Counted from the stretch's first letter, positions 45,404 to 54,479 are shown. The stretch is DNA of 64,000 bases from Chryseobacterium oranimense (GCF_025244725.1 NZ_CP104203.1:3038001-3102000), one strand, 5' to 3'. Notes: generated from the sequence alone by a model not told the origin. Program-made: numbers and translations.

Positions 45404-46117
45404 ATGAAAGCTTTAATCTTCGCCGCCGGAAAAGGCACCAGGCTAAAACCCTTTACGGATCACCACCCAAAAGCCCTCGCCAAAGTAAACGGCATACCGC
45501 TTTTGGAACGGAATATCAATTATCTTAAAGGCTTCGGAATAAAAGATTTTGTGATCAATATCCATCATTTTGGAAATCAGATTGTTGAATTTTTAAATAA
45601 AAACAGTAATTTCGGATGCAACATTGAGATCTCGGATGAAACCGATGAACTGCTGGAAACCGGAGGCGGCTTGATTTTTGCTAGAAAATTTCTCGATCAC
45701 GGGGAAGATTTTTTAATCATGAATGCAGATATTTTAACGGATATCAATATTGATGATCTTGTTGAGTATCACAAAAAGATAAAAGATTTTGCTACTTTAG
45801 CGGTTTCCGACAGGGAAAGCTCAAGAAAGCTGCTTTTTAATGATGATATGGTTTTAAGAGGCTGGCTTAATGTTCAGTCGGGAGAACAGAGGCTTGCGGA
45901 ATTCAACAAAGGCTTTAAGGCACTTGCATTCAGCGGCGTTCACTGTATCAACCCCGCTATCTTTGAGAAAATAAAGAGAACCGGCAAATTTTCTGTTATG
46001 GAAGAATATCTGGACCTGATGCAGACTGAACATATCCACGGATTTGTACATGACAGCATTCTGGTAGATGTGGGAAGACCCGAATCTGTAATAGTAGCCG
46101 AAAAATATTTTAAATAA
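45404..46117 (+). CDS. murU: MurU-like sugar-1-phosphate nucleotidyltransferase
   Basis: The 237-residue protein is an NTP_transferase with the N-terminal LIFAAGKGTRLKPFTDHHPKAL loop that binds the nucleotide and Mg2+, then VNGIPLLERNI, NIHHFGNQI, ETGGGL, and FLIMNADILTDINIDDL for the metal-binding Asp. Length and motifs fit MurU (MurNAc-alpha-1-phosphate uridylyltransferase), and the AmgK-like kinase upstream fits the route. A mannose-1-phosphate guanylyltransferase-like role is the main alternative. Confidence 0.82.
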   Translation: MKALIFAAGKGTRLKPFTDHHPKALAKVNGIPLLERNINYLKGFGIKDFVINIHHFGNQIVEFLNKNSNFGCNIEISDETDELLETGGGLIFARKFLDHGEDFLIMNADILTDINIDDLVEYHKKIKDFATLAVSDRESSRKLLFNDDMVLRGWLNVQSGEQRLAEFNKGFKALAFSGVHCINPAIFEKIKRTGKFSVMEEYLDLMQTEHIHGFVHDSILVDVGRPESVIVAEKYFK

Positions 46118-46125
46118 TTTTTGAA

Positions 46126-46878
46126 ATGGAAATGGATGGAACCAGGGATGAAAGTTTAGTAAATCCTTCCCTTGATATAAACGAAACAAAACTTCACAAT
46201 AGTCTCAGACAAAAAACCTGGGACGAAACCATTACCAAAGACAGCTGGATGGTTTTCAAAGTAATGGCCGAATTTGTAGACGGCTATGAAAAACTGGCTA
46301 AAATAGGACCATGTGTTTCTATATTCGGCTCTGCAAGGCTGAAGACTGAAAGCAAATATTACGAAATGGCTGTGGAAATTGCCGAAAAGATCACTAAACT
46401 AGGCTTCGGGATTATTACCGGAGGCGGACCGGGGATTATGGAAGCAGGAAATAAAGGCGCCTTTAATGCCCAGGGAAGATCTATCGGTCTTAATATTGAT
46501 CTGCCATTTGAACAGCATTTTAATCCTTACATTAATAAGTCGTATTCGATGAACTTTGATTACTTTTTTGTAAGAAAGGTAATGTTTGTAAAATATTCCC
46601 AGGGATTTGTGGTAATGCCGGGAGGTTTCGGCACGCTGGATGAGCTTACGGAAGCAATGACCCTGATTCAGACCAATAAAATAGGTAAATTCCCTATTGT
46701 TCTGGTAGGAAGTGAATTCTGGGGTGGATTACTGGATTGGTTCAAAGCAACACTCCTAAAAGAAGGAATGATTGCTGCAGATGATCTGGACTTATACCGT
46801 GTGGTAGATACGGCTGACGAGGCAGTGGCTCATATCAAGGCATTCTACGATAAGTATTCTGTGAATGTAAATTTCTAA
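46126..46878 (+). CDS. LOG family protein (TIGR00730, nucleotide phosphoribohydrolase-like)
   Basis: The 250-residue protein has the LOG signatures GGGPGIMEAGNKGA and PGGFGTLDELTEAMTLIQ, the PGGxGT-x2-E motif that binds the nucleotide phosphate. The N-terminal about 60 residues are an extension before the Rossmann fold. LOG-type enzymes cleave N-glycosidic bonds of nucleotide 5'-monophosphates, and bacterial substrates are often AMP or unknown. It starts 8 bp after murU, so it is probably the last gene of that operon. Confidence 0.9.
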   Translation: MEMDGTRDESLVNPSLDINETKLHNSLRQKTWDETITKDSWMVFKVMAEFVDGYEKLAKIGPCVSIFGSARLKTESKYYEMAVEIAEKITKLGFGIITGGGPGIMEAGNKGAFNAQGRSIGLNIDLPFEQHFNPYINKSYSMNFDYFFVRKVMFVKYSQGFVVMPGGFGTLDELTEAMTLIQTNKIGKFPIVLVGSEFWGGLLDWFKATLLKEGMIAADDLDLYRVVDTADEAVAHIKAFYDKYSVNVNF

Positions 46879-46936
46879 TTGGCATATTATTTGTGACCTT
46901 TATAAAGCAAGTATGATTGTAAATCTATTAATTAAG

Positions 46937-47407
46937 ATGAAAAAACTTTTATATATATCGGGAATTTTAACATTTTTTGTGTTAATGAGTTTTATGTATG
47001 TAGACTTTTTCTCTTCAATGACAAAAGTTGATTATATAGATGGAAGCAAAACATTGAAGTTTACCACAAAAATAAATACCAACCATATTTCTGATGCTAT
47101 TAAAATAAATCCTAATACAGCAGGATTTGAAGCAGAAGTAAAAAAATATGTGAACAATAATTTTGATGTATACATTAATGGCTCTCCAAAAACTATAACT
47201 TTCACCGGAAGTCAGGTAAGCGGAGAAACTGTATGGGTGTATTTTGAAACCGGCGGCGTGTCGGACATCAGCACTATGAAGATTAAAAATACCATTCTTT
47301 TAAGTTCCTTTCCTAAGCAGTTCAACGTAGTGAGTATTGCTTACAAAGGAAGCCAGAAAGTAATGAATTTCCAGCGAGGAAAGGAAGTAAATGAAGTTTC
47401 TTTCTAA
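46937..47407 (+). CDS. DUF6702-like exported or membrane-anchored protein
   Basis: The ATG at 46937 (MKKLLYISGILTFF) is preferred over one at 46913 because it places the hydrophobic segment at the start. The product is about 156 residues: a signal or anchor segment, then a soluble domain with SKTLKFTTKINTNHISDAI, NNFDVYINGS and KNTILLSSFPKQFNVVSI. This resembles the DUF6702 family of Flavobacteriia (by recollection). Function unknown. A terminator follows. Confidence 0.7.
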   Translation: MKKLLYISGILTFFVLMSFMYVDFFSSMTKVDYIDGSKTLKFTTKINTNHISDAIKINPNTAGFEAEVKKYVNNNFDVYINGSPKTITFTGSQVSGETVWVYFETGGVSDISTMKIKNTILLSSFPKQFNVVSIAYKGSQKVMNFQRGKEVNEVSF

Positions 47408-47430
47408 ATGGAATAACTTTTAAAATAACA

Positions 47431-47460
47431 AACCACTGCAGATGCGGTGGTTTTTTGTTT
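47431..47460 (+). terminator. Terminator after the DUF6702-like gene
   Basis: ACCACTGC pairs with GCGGTGGT (one T-G) and is followed by a T run. Confidence 0.8.
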
Positions 47461-47528
47461 TATCTTTACCTGAACACTTCTTCGTAGGCCGTTTTTAAAT
47501 CGTATTTTATATCACAAATACATTGGAC

Positions 47529-47618
47529 ATGCCTGTTACAGGAAGCTTATTATATGAAACCATCGCACAAATAGTTGCTAACAGTGCATGGAATACTATT
47601 AATCAGGAAGTAAAATAA
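47529..47618 (+). other. Possible 29-residue peptide or gene remnant
   Basis: An ATG-started frame encodes MPVTGSLLYETIAQIV and on to NQEVK, ending 9 bp before the next gene. It has no signal peptide, and the frame is closed upstream at 47496. It may be a leader peptide or the 3' end of a deleted gene. Weak support. Confidence 0.3.
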
Positions 47619-47627
47619 TTTTATTCA

Positions 47628-48083
47628 ATGAAGAGAGAGAATAAGATTGTCTTAATAATAACAATCTGTGTTATAGGCTGGATTATCTATATGTTAAAGT
47701 ATAAATCTATAAGCCCACCAACGGCAGTAATACTTAAAAATGCCAAATATACCGTAGGAGAAATAACTTCTGTTTATTATGGAGACAGAGCACGTAGAAA
47801 GGGCAATGATTTTAGATTTAAATATGAGAAAGAAATCATAAACTCTCATCAAGACGGAGAATTTGTTAATGGAAGAAAGTATCTTGTTGTATACGATTCT
47901 CTCAATATTAGAAATGGATTTCTCATATTAGATAAATTTGACATTACAGATTCTTTGAGTAAATATCATATCTATAAAAATTATAATTATTATGATGTGG
48001 GATGGTCATTATCCAAAATCCCATTTCAATATGATAAAAGTGATATTGACTATGAGGTAAAAATGAATCTCGTAAGTGAGTAG
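47628..48083 (+). CDS. Unknown protein with one N-terminal membrane helix
   Basis: The 151-residue product has a short basic start, one hydrophobic segment (residues 7-24) and a soluble domain with DFRFKYEKEI, KYLVVYDSLNIRNGFLILDKFDITDSLSKY and KIPFQYDKSDIDYEV. Similar proteins appear in several copies in Chryseobacterium-like genomes, by my recollection, as unnamed family members. It is AT-rich relative to neighbours. Function unknown. Confidence 0.7.
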   Translation: MKRENKIVLIITICVIGWIIYMLKYKSISPPTAVILKNAKYTVGEITSVYYGDRARRKGNDFRFKYEKEIINSHQDGEFVNGRKYLVVYDSLNIRNGFLILDKFDITDSLSKYHIYKNYNYYDVGWSLSKIPFQYDKSDIDYEVKMNLVSE

Positions 48084-48153
48084 ATTCAGGTTTGAAGAAA
48101 CCCAAAATCAATAACGATCATTTATATTAAACTTATTTTAAGACCGGACAAAT

Positions 48154-48182
48154 GAAAAAGGTCGTCTTTCACAAGACGACCT
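48154..48182 (-). terminator. Terminator of the DUF5689/TonB receptor operon
   Basis: A perfect 10-bp stem (AGGTCGTCTT / AAGACGACCT), 4-nt loop, T run on the minus strand. Confidence 0.85.
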
Positions 48183-48205
48183 ATATTTAAAATACCAGAT
48201 TTAGA

Positions 48206-49597
48206 TTATTGAATCTGAATATTGTCTAACTGAACAGTTGTAGTAACACCACTTCCGTTTCCTGTATATTCAAATAAGATATACCCGTTCCCTGTCAATG
48301 TACTTGGAATAGTATAAGTTCCCGCAGGAGCTAATGTTCCGTAACCACTAACCGGTGTCTGTGGAATTGTAAATGCAGAGGTAATATCTGTTTTCGTTGC
48401 AGCCGTAATATCTCCCAGCGGCGTATAATTGGTGCTATAATACACTTTTAAAGCATTACCATTCCAGAATCCAACATTTACATCAAATTTCAATGTATTT
48501 GCAGCTGTAAAATCAACCGGTACGATGAAATAAGTAGTATATGGTCCTGTTCCGGAATTGGCTCCCAATTGAATGTATTTATTCCCGCTAAATGATTTCA
48601 ACTGCCAGTATCTGTTTCCTAAAAGCGGATCGTTGATATACTTAGGGAATACTTCCAGGTTGGCAGGAGTGGTTGCATAACTTTCAAAGTTTTCAAGGAA
48701 AGATCCTGAATAAGTAATTGCAGTACCTCCTTTAGGCGGAGTAGCATCTATTCTGGTCCCTTTGAAGTTGATGTCTTTCGTATTTCTGATAAGCATCTGC
48801 CATGTGGTATTATAACGGCTTACTACGAAAGTAGCATCTCCGTTTCCTGTTGGTAATAAAGTAGCTCCTTCAGAGAAGAATGCAGAGTTTCTTATAGTTG
48901 TAGAGTTTCCTGAACCATCTTCCAGTGTTCTATCTGTATCTACCCCTGCACCTCCAACATAATCGATATAAGTTTTATTTACAGGATAAATATCACCGAT
49001 TGAAAACTGTGTGTTAGGAACTTTTACCAATGTATTGATATACTGGTCACTCTTGGCCGCTGCAAGGTTAGGTAATTCTACCGGCTTAATATTGACTACT
49101 TCAAGACCGCTACCACCACAAACTCCGGATACATATCTGCTTACCAAAGAAGCAGGAATTCTTCCGATAGCATAAGTAGGGTCCACAGAACCTATTTTTA
49201 CCGTTCCTCTGTCTATACCCAGTCTTAATCCTTTAGCATTAATTCTGATGTGTGCTCCTACAGGGAAATCTGCATAGTTACTTGATTTATCCACTTCGAT
49301 CTGAAGACCGGCAGTAGGATTTTCAGGCTTGTCCTGGAAAGAAATTGTTTTGTAGAAATTTCCGCTTTCGTCAGAAGAAATTACATATCCGTCAAAAATC
49401 TGATCATTCGTGATCAAAAGATATCCTGTAGCCGGAGCCTGAGCTTTGAAATCTGCAAGAGAGATGTTTGGCGAAGGAAATTTGTTTTCACACTTAATAG
49501 GTGGTGTTTCCCACTCGTCTTTTTGTACACAAGAGGTAATAGCAACGGCTGCAAAGGCAACTCCTGTTACTAAACTTAAGTATTTCTTTATGTTCAT
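48206..49597 (-). CDS. DUF5689 domain lipoprotein
   Basis: The 463-residue product has a lipoprotein signal ending VAITSC (Cys23). The first half (IKCENKFPSPNISLADFKAQ; IFDGYVISSDESGNFYKTISFQD; VGAHIRINAKGLRLGI) is the DUF5689 domain, an OB-fold-like nucleic-acid-binding type region. The second half (about residues 300-463) is a jelly-roll-like beta domain. It lies 36 bp downstream of a TonB receptor gene, its probable outer-membrane partner, as with SusD-SusC-like pairings. The divergent nuclease gene suggests uptake linked to nucleic acids. Confidence 0.88.
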   Translation of the reverse strand: MNIKKYLSLVTGVAFAAVAITSCVQKDEWETPPIKCENKFPSPNISLADFKAQAPATGYLLITNDQIFDGYVISSDESGNFYKTISFQDKPENPTAGLQIEVDKSSNYADFPVGAHIRINAKGLRLGIDRGTVKIGSVDPTYAIGRIPASLVSRYVSGVCGGSGLEVVNIKPVELPNLAAAKSDQYINTLVKVPNTQFSIGDIYPVNKTYIDYVGGAGVDTDRTLEDGSGNSTTIRNSAFFSEGATLLPTGNGDATFVVSRYNTTWQMLIRNTKDINFKGTRIDATPPKGGTAITYSGSFLENFESYATTPANLEVFPKYINDPLLGNRYWQLKSFSGNKYIQLGANSGTGPYTTYFIVPVDFTAANTLKFDVNVGFWNGNALKVYYSTNYTPLGDITAATKTDITSAFTIPQTPVSGYGTLAPAGTYTIPSTLTGNGYILFEYTGNGSGVTTTVQLDNIQIQ

Positions 49598-49633
49598 CTT
49601 AATAATTTTTAAAAGTAGTTAATTGACTGATTA

Positions 49634-52501
49634 TTAGAATCTAAACTGTAAATTCACAAAATATGATCTTCCCTGGGTGTACCAGTATTTCGGTGCAAAC
49701 AAAGTAAACTCTCTGTCAAGATCCTGAGAGAAAGTAGGATATTTAGCATTTCTGGTCTGCTCGAATCCTCCTGTAATATACTTTCTGTTATCTAAAATAT
49801 TATTTACAGTCGCAGAAATTAATACATAATACTTACCAATTACCCAGGACTTTCCTGCATTAGCATTTAGAAAGAAAGAGGAAGGTAACATATTCGGCTG
49901 TAAAACTCTTCTCAGCTCAGATTCTGTTAAACCGGAATATGGTGTGTGTGTATTATCATTCTGTACAAATGATTCTGTTCTTACCAATGCCGCAGGATCC
50001 AGATAATTTTGATCAAAATAGTTCCAGTTGGCACCTACCCACCAGTATTTAGGGTTATTGTAACGGAAACCTAAAGAGAATGCCTGCTGAGGAGTTCCTC
50101 CCTGACGGTAGTCTGTAATATATGCTTTGCCTAGACTTGCGTAAGGAAGCCCGTTGGCAAATGCACCCACAGCGTCTGAAGCAAAATAAGTCATTGGATC
50201 ATTCTTATAAGTATACTGTCCGATACTTGCCAGACCTTGTAGAGATAAAGTAGGTAATACCTTCACATCAACCCCCAGTTCCAAGCCCATGTTTCTTTTC
50301 TTCACATCCGTCATGATCTGAGAAACAAATGCACTCTGAACGTTGGTTTGGTTACCGTCCGCATCAACACCGTTCAATGGGAGACCGTCTGCGAAGAATC
50401 TTTGAACGGTAGTTTCGTTATCTGTATCCACCAAATAACCTGTTAATCTTAATTTCAGGAATGGAGAAGAAATAACGTAGCTAAGGTCATTGGCATTGAC
50501 TACCATATTTTTCACTCCCGGAGCTACGGATCCGTTTACTCTCGGATTAACGAATAAATCTTCCAGATAAGGGGCCTGAGAATAATAAGCACCATTATAA
50601 ACAAGGAAGTTTCTTCCGTTTAGCTTATAGATAACCTGTCCTTTCAGACCGTAGTTCCAATAGTTATAATCAGCTCCTTTTCCATAAGAGTCTTTGTATA
50701 AATAATGTTTGAACAAACCTTCTCTGTTTGAAGATGAATATCCTGCCATAGCAGAAACAAATACATCAAACTTTCCGGTTGAGAATTTCAATCCCGGGTT
50801 CACTTTCACTTCCTGTCTTCTGAAAATGTAGTCATAACCCATTTTGTCGCCTACTCTTTTCGCTACATTATCTTCACCTTCATTAAATAAACCTGATTTT
50901 CCCGGCTGGTTGGTAGCAGCGAACGGGTCTCTGTTCAGTACAAAATCAGCTCCCAAAAGGTCATTGACTTCTCTATATTGCTCAGAATAGTAGTTTTGAT
51001 AAGATACGTTCAATAAGAATTTAGTCGTATCGGTAAAATTATGGATAAAGTGGGTTGCAGCATTCCAGATTTTATCATCACTTACATCATTGACCATATA
51101 ATATAAAGCTCTTTTACCGGTCTGCCCGTAATAGGTTCCCGGAGCCTGCTGCATATTTCTTCTGTAAAGCTTATCCCAATCCAGCTGGGTAACGCTTGTA
51201 TCTCCTGACTGCCATGCTGCCAGTGCTGTTCTGTAAGCATCCTGCGCTGTGGTGGTTGTTCCATCAGGATTGGTAATAGAAGCATTAGGATCCAAAGAAT
51301 CGTAATAACTTGGTAAATTTCTGTAATAGGTAGGAGACGGGTTCTGAACATTCTGCCAGTCTAAACGGGATCCTTTATCTTTCCCGAACTGATAAGAAAC
51401 AGATGTCCAAAGGTTTGATTTTTTATTGATTTTCCAGAAGTCCTGAATCTGGAAGATCGGCTGAAAACCTTTTCTTACTCTTTCACTTCTCTGCTCTCCG
51501 TCCTGATATCCCCAATAAGAGTTATAATGTACCCCTCTGTAGTCATACACCTCCTGGGTGCTCGGGCTTGAAGTGGATCTTCTGTAAGGTGCTCCGATAA
51601 AGTTGAACGTCATTGAATGTTTGTCACTAAACTTTTTCTCAACTCCTAAATAAGTTCCGTAAGCATCATAGAAAGTTCCGTCCTGGATACCTTCTTCTGC
51701 CCATCTTCTTGCTCCCATTACAGTAAACGCCCATCCGGATTTGCTCATTCCTGAGCTGTATCTTAAAGAAGTTCTGTTTCTGTAATTTCTATTGGTTAAA
51801 GACTGAGTAAACTGAAAACCTTTTCTATATTCACTGGCTTTTGTATTTTTATAAACAACCGAACTGTTTCCACCAAATGCGTATTCAGAAGGAGAATGGT
51901 TGGATGATATTTCAGGGTATCTTGTAATCTCGTTAAGACCTCCCCAGTTTCCAAAATCTACGTTACCGTTATCAGATTTTACCATGGAAACACCATTAAG
52001 CATGTTCTCTCCCATTCTTCCGTCAATCCCTCTTGGGCGGAACCAGTAAAATCCTAAATCAAACGCAGCAATTCTGCTGAAAATATCCTGAGACGACTGC
52101 AGCAAACCTACCGTAGATGCCTGGCCGCTGTTGCTGTCTTCATCATCACCATCACTATCAATAATGGCTAATCCCTGATCTGCACTGGTAAGCGCAGAAT
52201 ATAGAGTAATGGCCCCTAGATCCTTTCTCTTCTCATTGGCTACATCAAACTCCATTACTTTTGTTTCGTAATTCGGCTTGGTAATCACAATTTGGTAATG
52301 TCCCGGTTGCAGGTCTACAAATTGGAAGTATCCAATTTTGTCAGCCGTTACATCATTTTCGCTCCCTTTAAGATCCACTTCTGCCCTTTCAACAGGCTTT
52401 CCTTCAGCATCCTTAAGATACGCAAACACAGTAGTCTGCGCAAAATAGAATGATGCGGGAAGTAAAGTAAATAAAGAGACTAATGATAGTTTTTTAATCA
52501 T
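49634..52501 (-). CDS. TonB-dependent receptor with carboxypeptidase-like N-terminal domain
   Basis: The ATG at 52501 is chosen: it gives a good signal peptide (MIKKLSLVSLFTLLPASFYFAQ), whereas the longer frame to 52576 adds a basic leader and overlaps the promoter. The about 955-residue product has a carboxypeptidase-regulatory-like domain (TVFAYLKDAEGKPVERAEVDL; GYFQFVDLQPGHYQIVI), a plug and a large barrel ending NLQFRF. It forms an operon with the DUF5689 lipoprotein gene. The substrate is unknown; the divergent secreted nuclease makes nucleotides or phosphate attractive candidates. Confidence 0.92.
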   Translation of the reverse strand: MIKKLSLVSLFTLLPASFYFAQTTVFAYLKDAEGKPVERAEVDLKGSENDVTADKIGYFQFVDLQPGHYQIVITKPNYETKVMEFDVANEKRKDLGAITLYSALTSADQGLAIIDSDGDDEDSNSGQASTVGLLQSSQDIFSRIAAFDLGFYWFRPRGIDGRMGENMLNGVSMVKSDNGNVDFGNWGGLNEITRYPEISSNHSPSEYAFGGNSSVVYKNTKASEYRKGFQFTQSLTNRNYRNRTSLRYSSGMSKSGWAFTVMGARRWAEEGIQDGTFYDAYGTYLGVEKKFSDKHSMTFNFIGAPYRRSTSSPSTQEVYDYRGVHYNSYWGYQDGEQRSERVRKGFQPIFQIQDFWKINKKSNLWTSVSYQFGKDKGSRLDWQNVQNPSPTYYRNLPSYYDSLDPNASITNPDGTTTTAQDAYRTALAAWQSGDTSVTQLDWDKLYRRNMQQAPGTYYGQTGKRALYYMVNDVSDDKIWNAATHFIHNFTDTTKFLLNVSYQNYYSEQYREVNDLLGADFVLNRDPFAATNQPGKSGLFNEGEDNVAKRVGDKMGYDYIFRRQEVKVNPGLKFSTGKFDVFVSAMAGYSSSNREGLFKHYLYKDSYGKGADYNYWNYGLKGQVIYKLNGRNFLVYNGAYYSQAPYLEDLFVNPRVNGSVAPGVKNMVVNANDLSYVISSPFLKLRLTGYLVDTDNETTVQRFFADGLPLNGVDADGNQTNVQSAFVSQIMTDVKKRNMGLELGVDVKVLPTLSLQGLASIGQYTYKNDPMTYFASDAVGAFANGLPYASLGKAYITDYRQGGTPQQAFSLGFRYNNPKYWWVGANWNYFDQNYLDPAALVRTESFVQNDNTHTPYSGLTESELRRVLQPNMLPSSFFLNANAGKSWVIGKYYVLISATVNNILDNRKYITGGFEQTRNAKYPTFSQDLDREFTLFAPKYWYTQGRSYFVNLQFRF

Positions 52502-52563
52502 GAGTATATTATTTTTTTTAATACTTTTCTTCTTAATTCTCAACAGTTTAAAAGTTGGGGGCA

Positions 52564-52592
52564 CAAATTTAGTCAAAATTTGGAATTTCCAA
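52564..52592 (-). promoter_or_regulatory. Promoter of the TonB receptor/DUF5689 operon
   Basis: Minus-strand TAAATTTG (plus 52564-52571) and TTG (52590-52592) with an 18-nt spacer; start of transcription about 60 nt before the ATG. Confidence 0.6.
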
Positions 52593-52709
52593 CTTTTTTA
52601 ACATTATTTTTTCTTAACATTGCAACCTTTTATGATTCATTATATAAGAGAATTGTTTTATCTTGTTTTAAATTTACAAATATTTAAAATGCATTGAATT
52701 AAAAAAAGG

Positions 52710-52717
52710 TAAATTTG
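52710..52717 (+). promoter_or_regulatory. -7 box of the secreted nuclease gene
   Basis: TAAATTTG lies 30 bp before the ATG at 52748; the nearest TTG (52694-52696) is only 13 nt away. Confidence 0.4.
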
Positions 52718-52747
52718 TCGTTTAAATAATTTTAATACTTCTAGAGG

Positions 52748-53935
52748 ATGAAGAGATTTATGAGTTTTATGGCTGTTATTTTTTCAATAATGGCTTTTAC
52801 GCAACAGGGAAAGCTTAGAAAAGTGGCAACTGTTGGCTTTTTGAATGTAGAAAACCTTTGGGACACTATCCGTTCTGCAGATTATATTGATGGTACTAAA
52901 GATATTAGCAATCCAGCATTCCACAGAAGCATTCCGCTTGATTCTATCAAATTTTTAGAGGCTGAAAAACATGACGGTCCCTGGAGCGACAGTGCTTTAA
53001 AAGGCAAAAAAGCAGTAAGATACCAAAGCGGATCAGATGAATTTACACCTAACAGTGCAAAAAACTATAATACTAAAGTATATAAGGCAAAACTTGCCAA
53101 TGAAGCCAAAGTAATTTCCGAAATGGGTGCCCAGTATACAAAAACAGCACCGGCAGTAGTAGGACTTATTGAAGTGGAAAACAGACAGGTAATTGAAGAC
53201 CTTGTTAAGCAGCCTGCTCTTGCCAAATACGACTACGGAATTATCCATTACAATTCTTATGACTACAGAGGAATTGATGTTGCTTTAATTTACCAGAAAA
53301 GAAGATTTACTCCAACCAATTCATTGAAAAAAGAATTAAAAATTTTCGGTGATGACGGTAAAAGAGAATACACAAGAGATATTTTGGTTGTAACCGGCTT
53401 CCTTGATAACGAAAAGGTAGCATTTTTCATGAATCACTGGCCTTCGAGAAGAGGTGGTGAAGCGGTTTCATTACCCAAAAGAAACGCCGCCGCTGCTTTA
53501 TTGAAACAGCAGATGGACAGCATAAGAACATTAGATCCTTCTACAAAGCTTTTTGCAATGGGTGACTTTAATGATGATCCTGTAAGCGCAAGCTTAAAGA
53601 ATTATTTAAAAGCTGTGGCAAGTCCTAAAGATCTGAGTGAAGCTACACCTTACCTTAACTTAATGTATCCTCTATACAAAAAAGGGATTGCTTCACTGGC
53701 TTACCAGGATGCCCCCAACTTATTTGACCAGATCATTGTTTCTAAAAATTTAATGTCGGATCAGGTAACAAAAGAGTATTCAGTATATAAAGTTGAAATC
53801 TTTGCTCCGCCTTATTTGGTGAATAAAGAAGGCAATTATAAAGGCTATCCTTTCAGGTCCTGGAACGGTGACCAGTTTACCGGAGGATACAGTGACCACT
53901 TCCCGGCATTTGTAATTCTTCAGAAAGAACCATAA
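52748..53935 (+). CDS. Secreted endonuclease/exonuclease/phosphatase family enzyme
   Basis: The 395-residue product has a signal peptide (MKRFMSFMAVIFSIMAFTQ) and the metal-dependent EEP fold: GFLNVENLWDTI (metal Asn), VGLIEVENRQVIEDL (metal Glu), DYRGIDVALIY, MNHWPSRRGGEAVS, MGDFNDDPVS (catalytic Asp-x-Asn) and SDHFPAFVIL (Asp-His pair). Family members cut DNA, RNA or phosphodiesters. Secretion plus divergence from a TonB receptor and DUF5689 lipoprotein suggests extracellular nucleic-acid degradation for nutrient uptake. Confidence 0.92.
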   Translation: MKRFMSFMAVIFSIMAFTQQGKLRKVATVGFLNVENLWDTIRSADYIDGTKDISNPAFHRSIPLDSIKFLEAEKHDGPWSDSALKGKKAVRYQSGSDEFTPNSAKNYNTKVYKAKLANEAKVISEMGAQYTKTAPAVVGLIEVENRQVIEDLVKQPALAKYDYGIIHYNSYDYRGIDVALIYQKRRFTPTNSLKKELKIFGDDGKREYTRDILVVTGFLDNEKVAFFMNHWPSRRGGEAVSLPKRNAAAALLKQQMDSIRTLDPSTKLFAMGDFNDDPVSASLKNYLKAVASPKDLSEATPYLNLMYPLYKKGIASLAYQDAPNLFDQIIVSKNLMSDQVTKEYSVYKVEIFAPPYLVNKEGNYKGYPFRSWNGDQFTGGYSDHFPAFVILQKEP

Positions 53936-53945
53936 AAAAAGAACT

Positions 53946-53974
53946 TAGGCACTCATTTTGAGTGCTTATTTTAT
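53946..53974 (+). terminator. Terminator after the secreted nuclease gene
   Basis: GCACTCA pairs with TGAGTGC, extended by G-U and A-T pairs, loop of 3 T, T-rich tail. Confidence 0.8.
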
Positions 53975-53988
53975 ATAATGCATTTATT

Positions 53989-54408
53989 ATGAAAAATCTT
54001 ATTCTTTTGTTTTTCTTCGCTTTAATTCCTTTAAGTTGTTTTTCCCAGGACAGCACCAGAAAGGAAGAAGAAAAATCTGAAATGAAGCCTTCTAAAAATG
54101 AAGACGGAGAATGGGACCTTACCGTGATCGATACCCAGTTCGATTATTTTCTGAATGCTGTGGCCAAGCCCATAAGCCAATATTCAGAGTCTTATCTGAA
54201 AACCAAAAATTCATTCCTTGTTGCTGAGTGGAATTCTTACTATAATTCAGGAAAATACCGGAATATTATAGAATCCGGAATAGATTATGATCCGAGAGAA
54301 AATTACGGAATTAAGTTCGAATACAAGCTTTATCAGGTTTTTGCCTATGTAAGCTGGAAATACGGATTGAAGATGAATGGTCTTTCAGGAAGTGATGCCA
54401 TGAGATAA
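53989..54408 (+). CDS. Small exported protein, DUF6146-like
   Basis: The ATG at 53989 gives a signal peptide (MKNLILLFFFALIPLSCFSQ) and is preferred over one at 53962. The about 139-residue product has an acidic/Lys linker, then a compact domain: EWDLTVIDTQFDYFLNAVAKP, SYLKTKNSFLVAEWNSYYNSGKYRNIIESGIDYDPRENYGI. It looks like a conserved flavobacterial family that I recall as DUF6146, with low certainty. It may be periplasmic or lipid-linked (LSC triplet near residue 17). Function unknown. Confidence 0.72.
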   Translation: MKNLILLFFFALIPLSCFSQDSTRKEEEKSEMKPSKNEDGEWDLTVIDTQFDYFLNAVAKPISQYSESYLKTKNSFLVAEWNSYYNSGKYRNIIESGIDYDPRENYGIKFEYKLYQVFAYVSWKYGLKMNGLSGSDAMR

Positions 54409-54427
54409 TACTTTCTTAAACCAAAAT

Positions 54428-54459
54428 AAAAAGGTTCAGAAGAAATTCTGAACCTTTTT
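54428..54459. terminator. Bidirectional terminator between the DUF6146-like gene and superoxide dismutase
   Basis: A perfect 14-bp stem (AAAAAGGTTCAGAA / TTCTGAACCTTTTT) with a GAAA loop works for both convergent genes. Confidence 0.9.
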
Positions 54460-54479
54460 ATTTTTATAATAGCTGAAAA

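Noticed and set aside
52502..52576. Extended N-terminus of the second TonB receptor
   Set aside because: The added leader (FVPPTFKLLRIKKKSIKK) precedes the signal peptide and overlaps the predicted promoter; the ATG at 52501 fits better.
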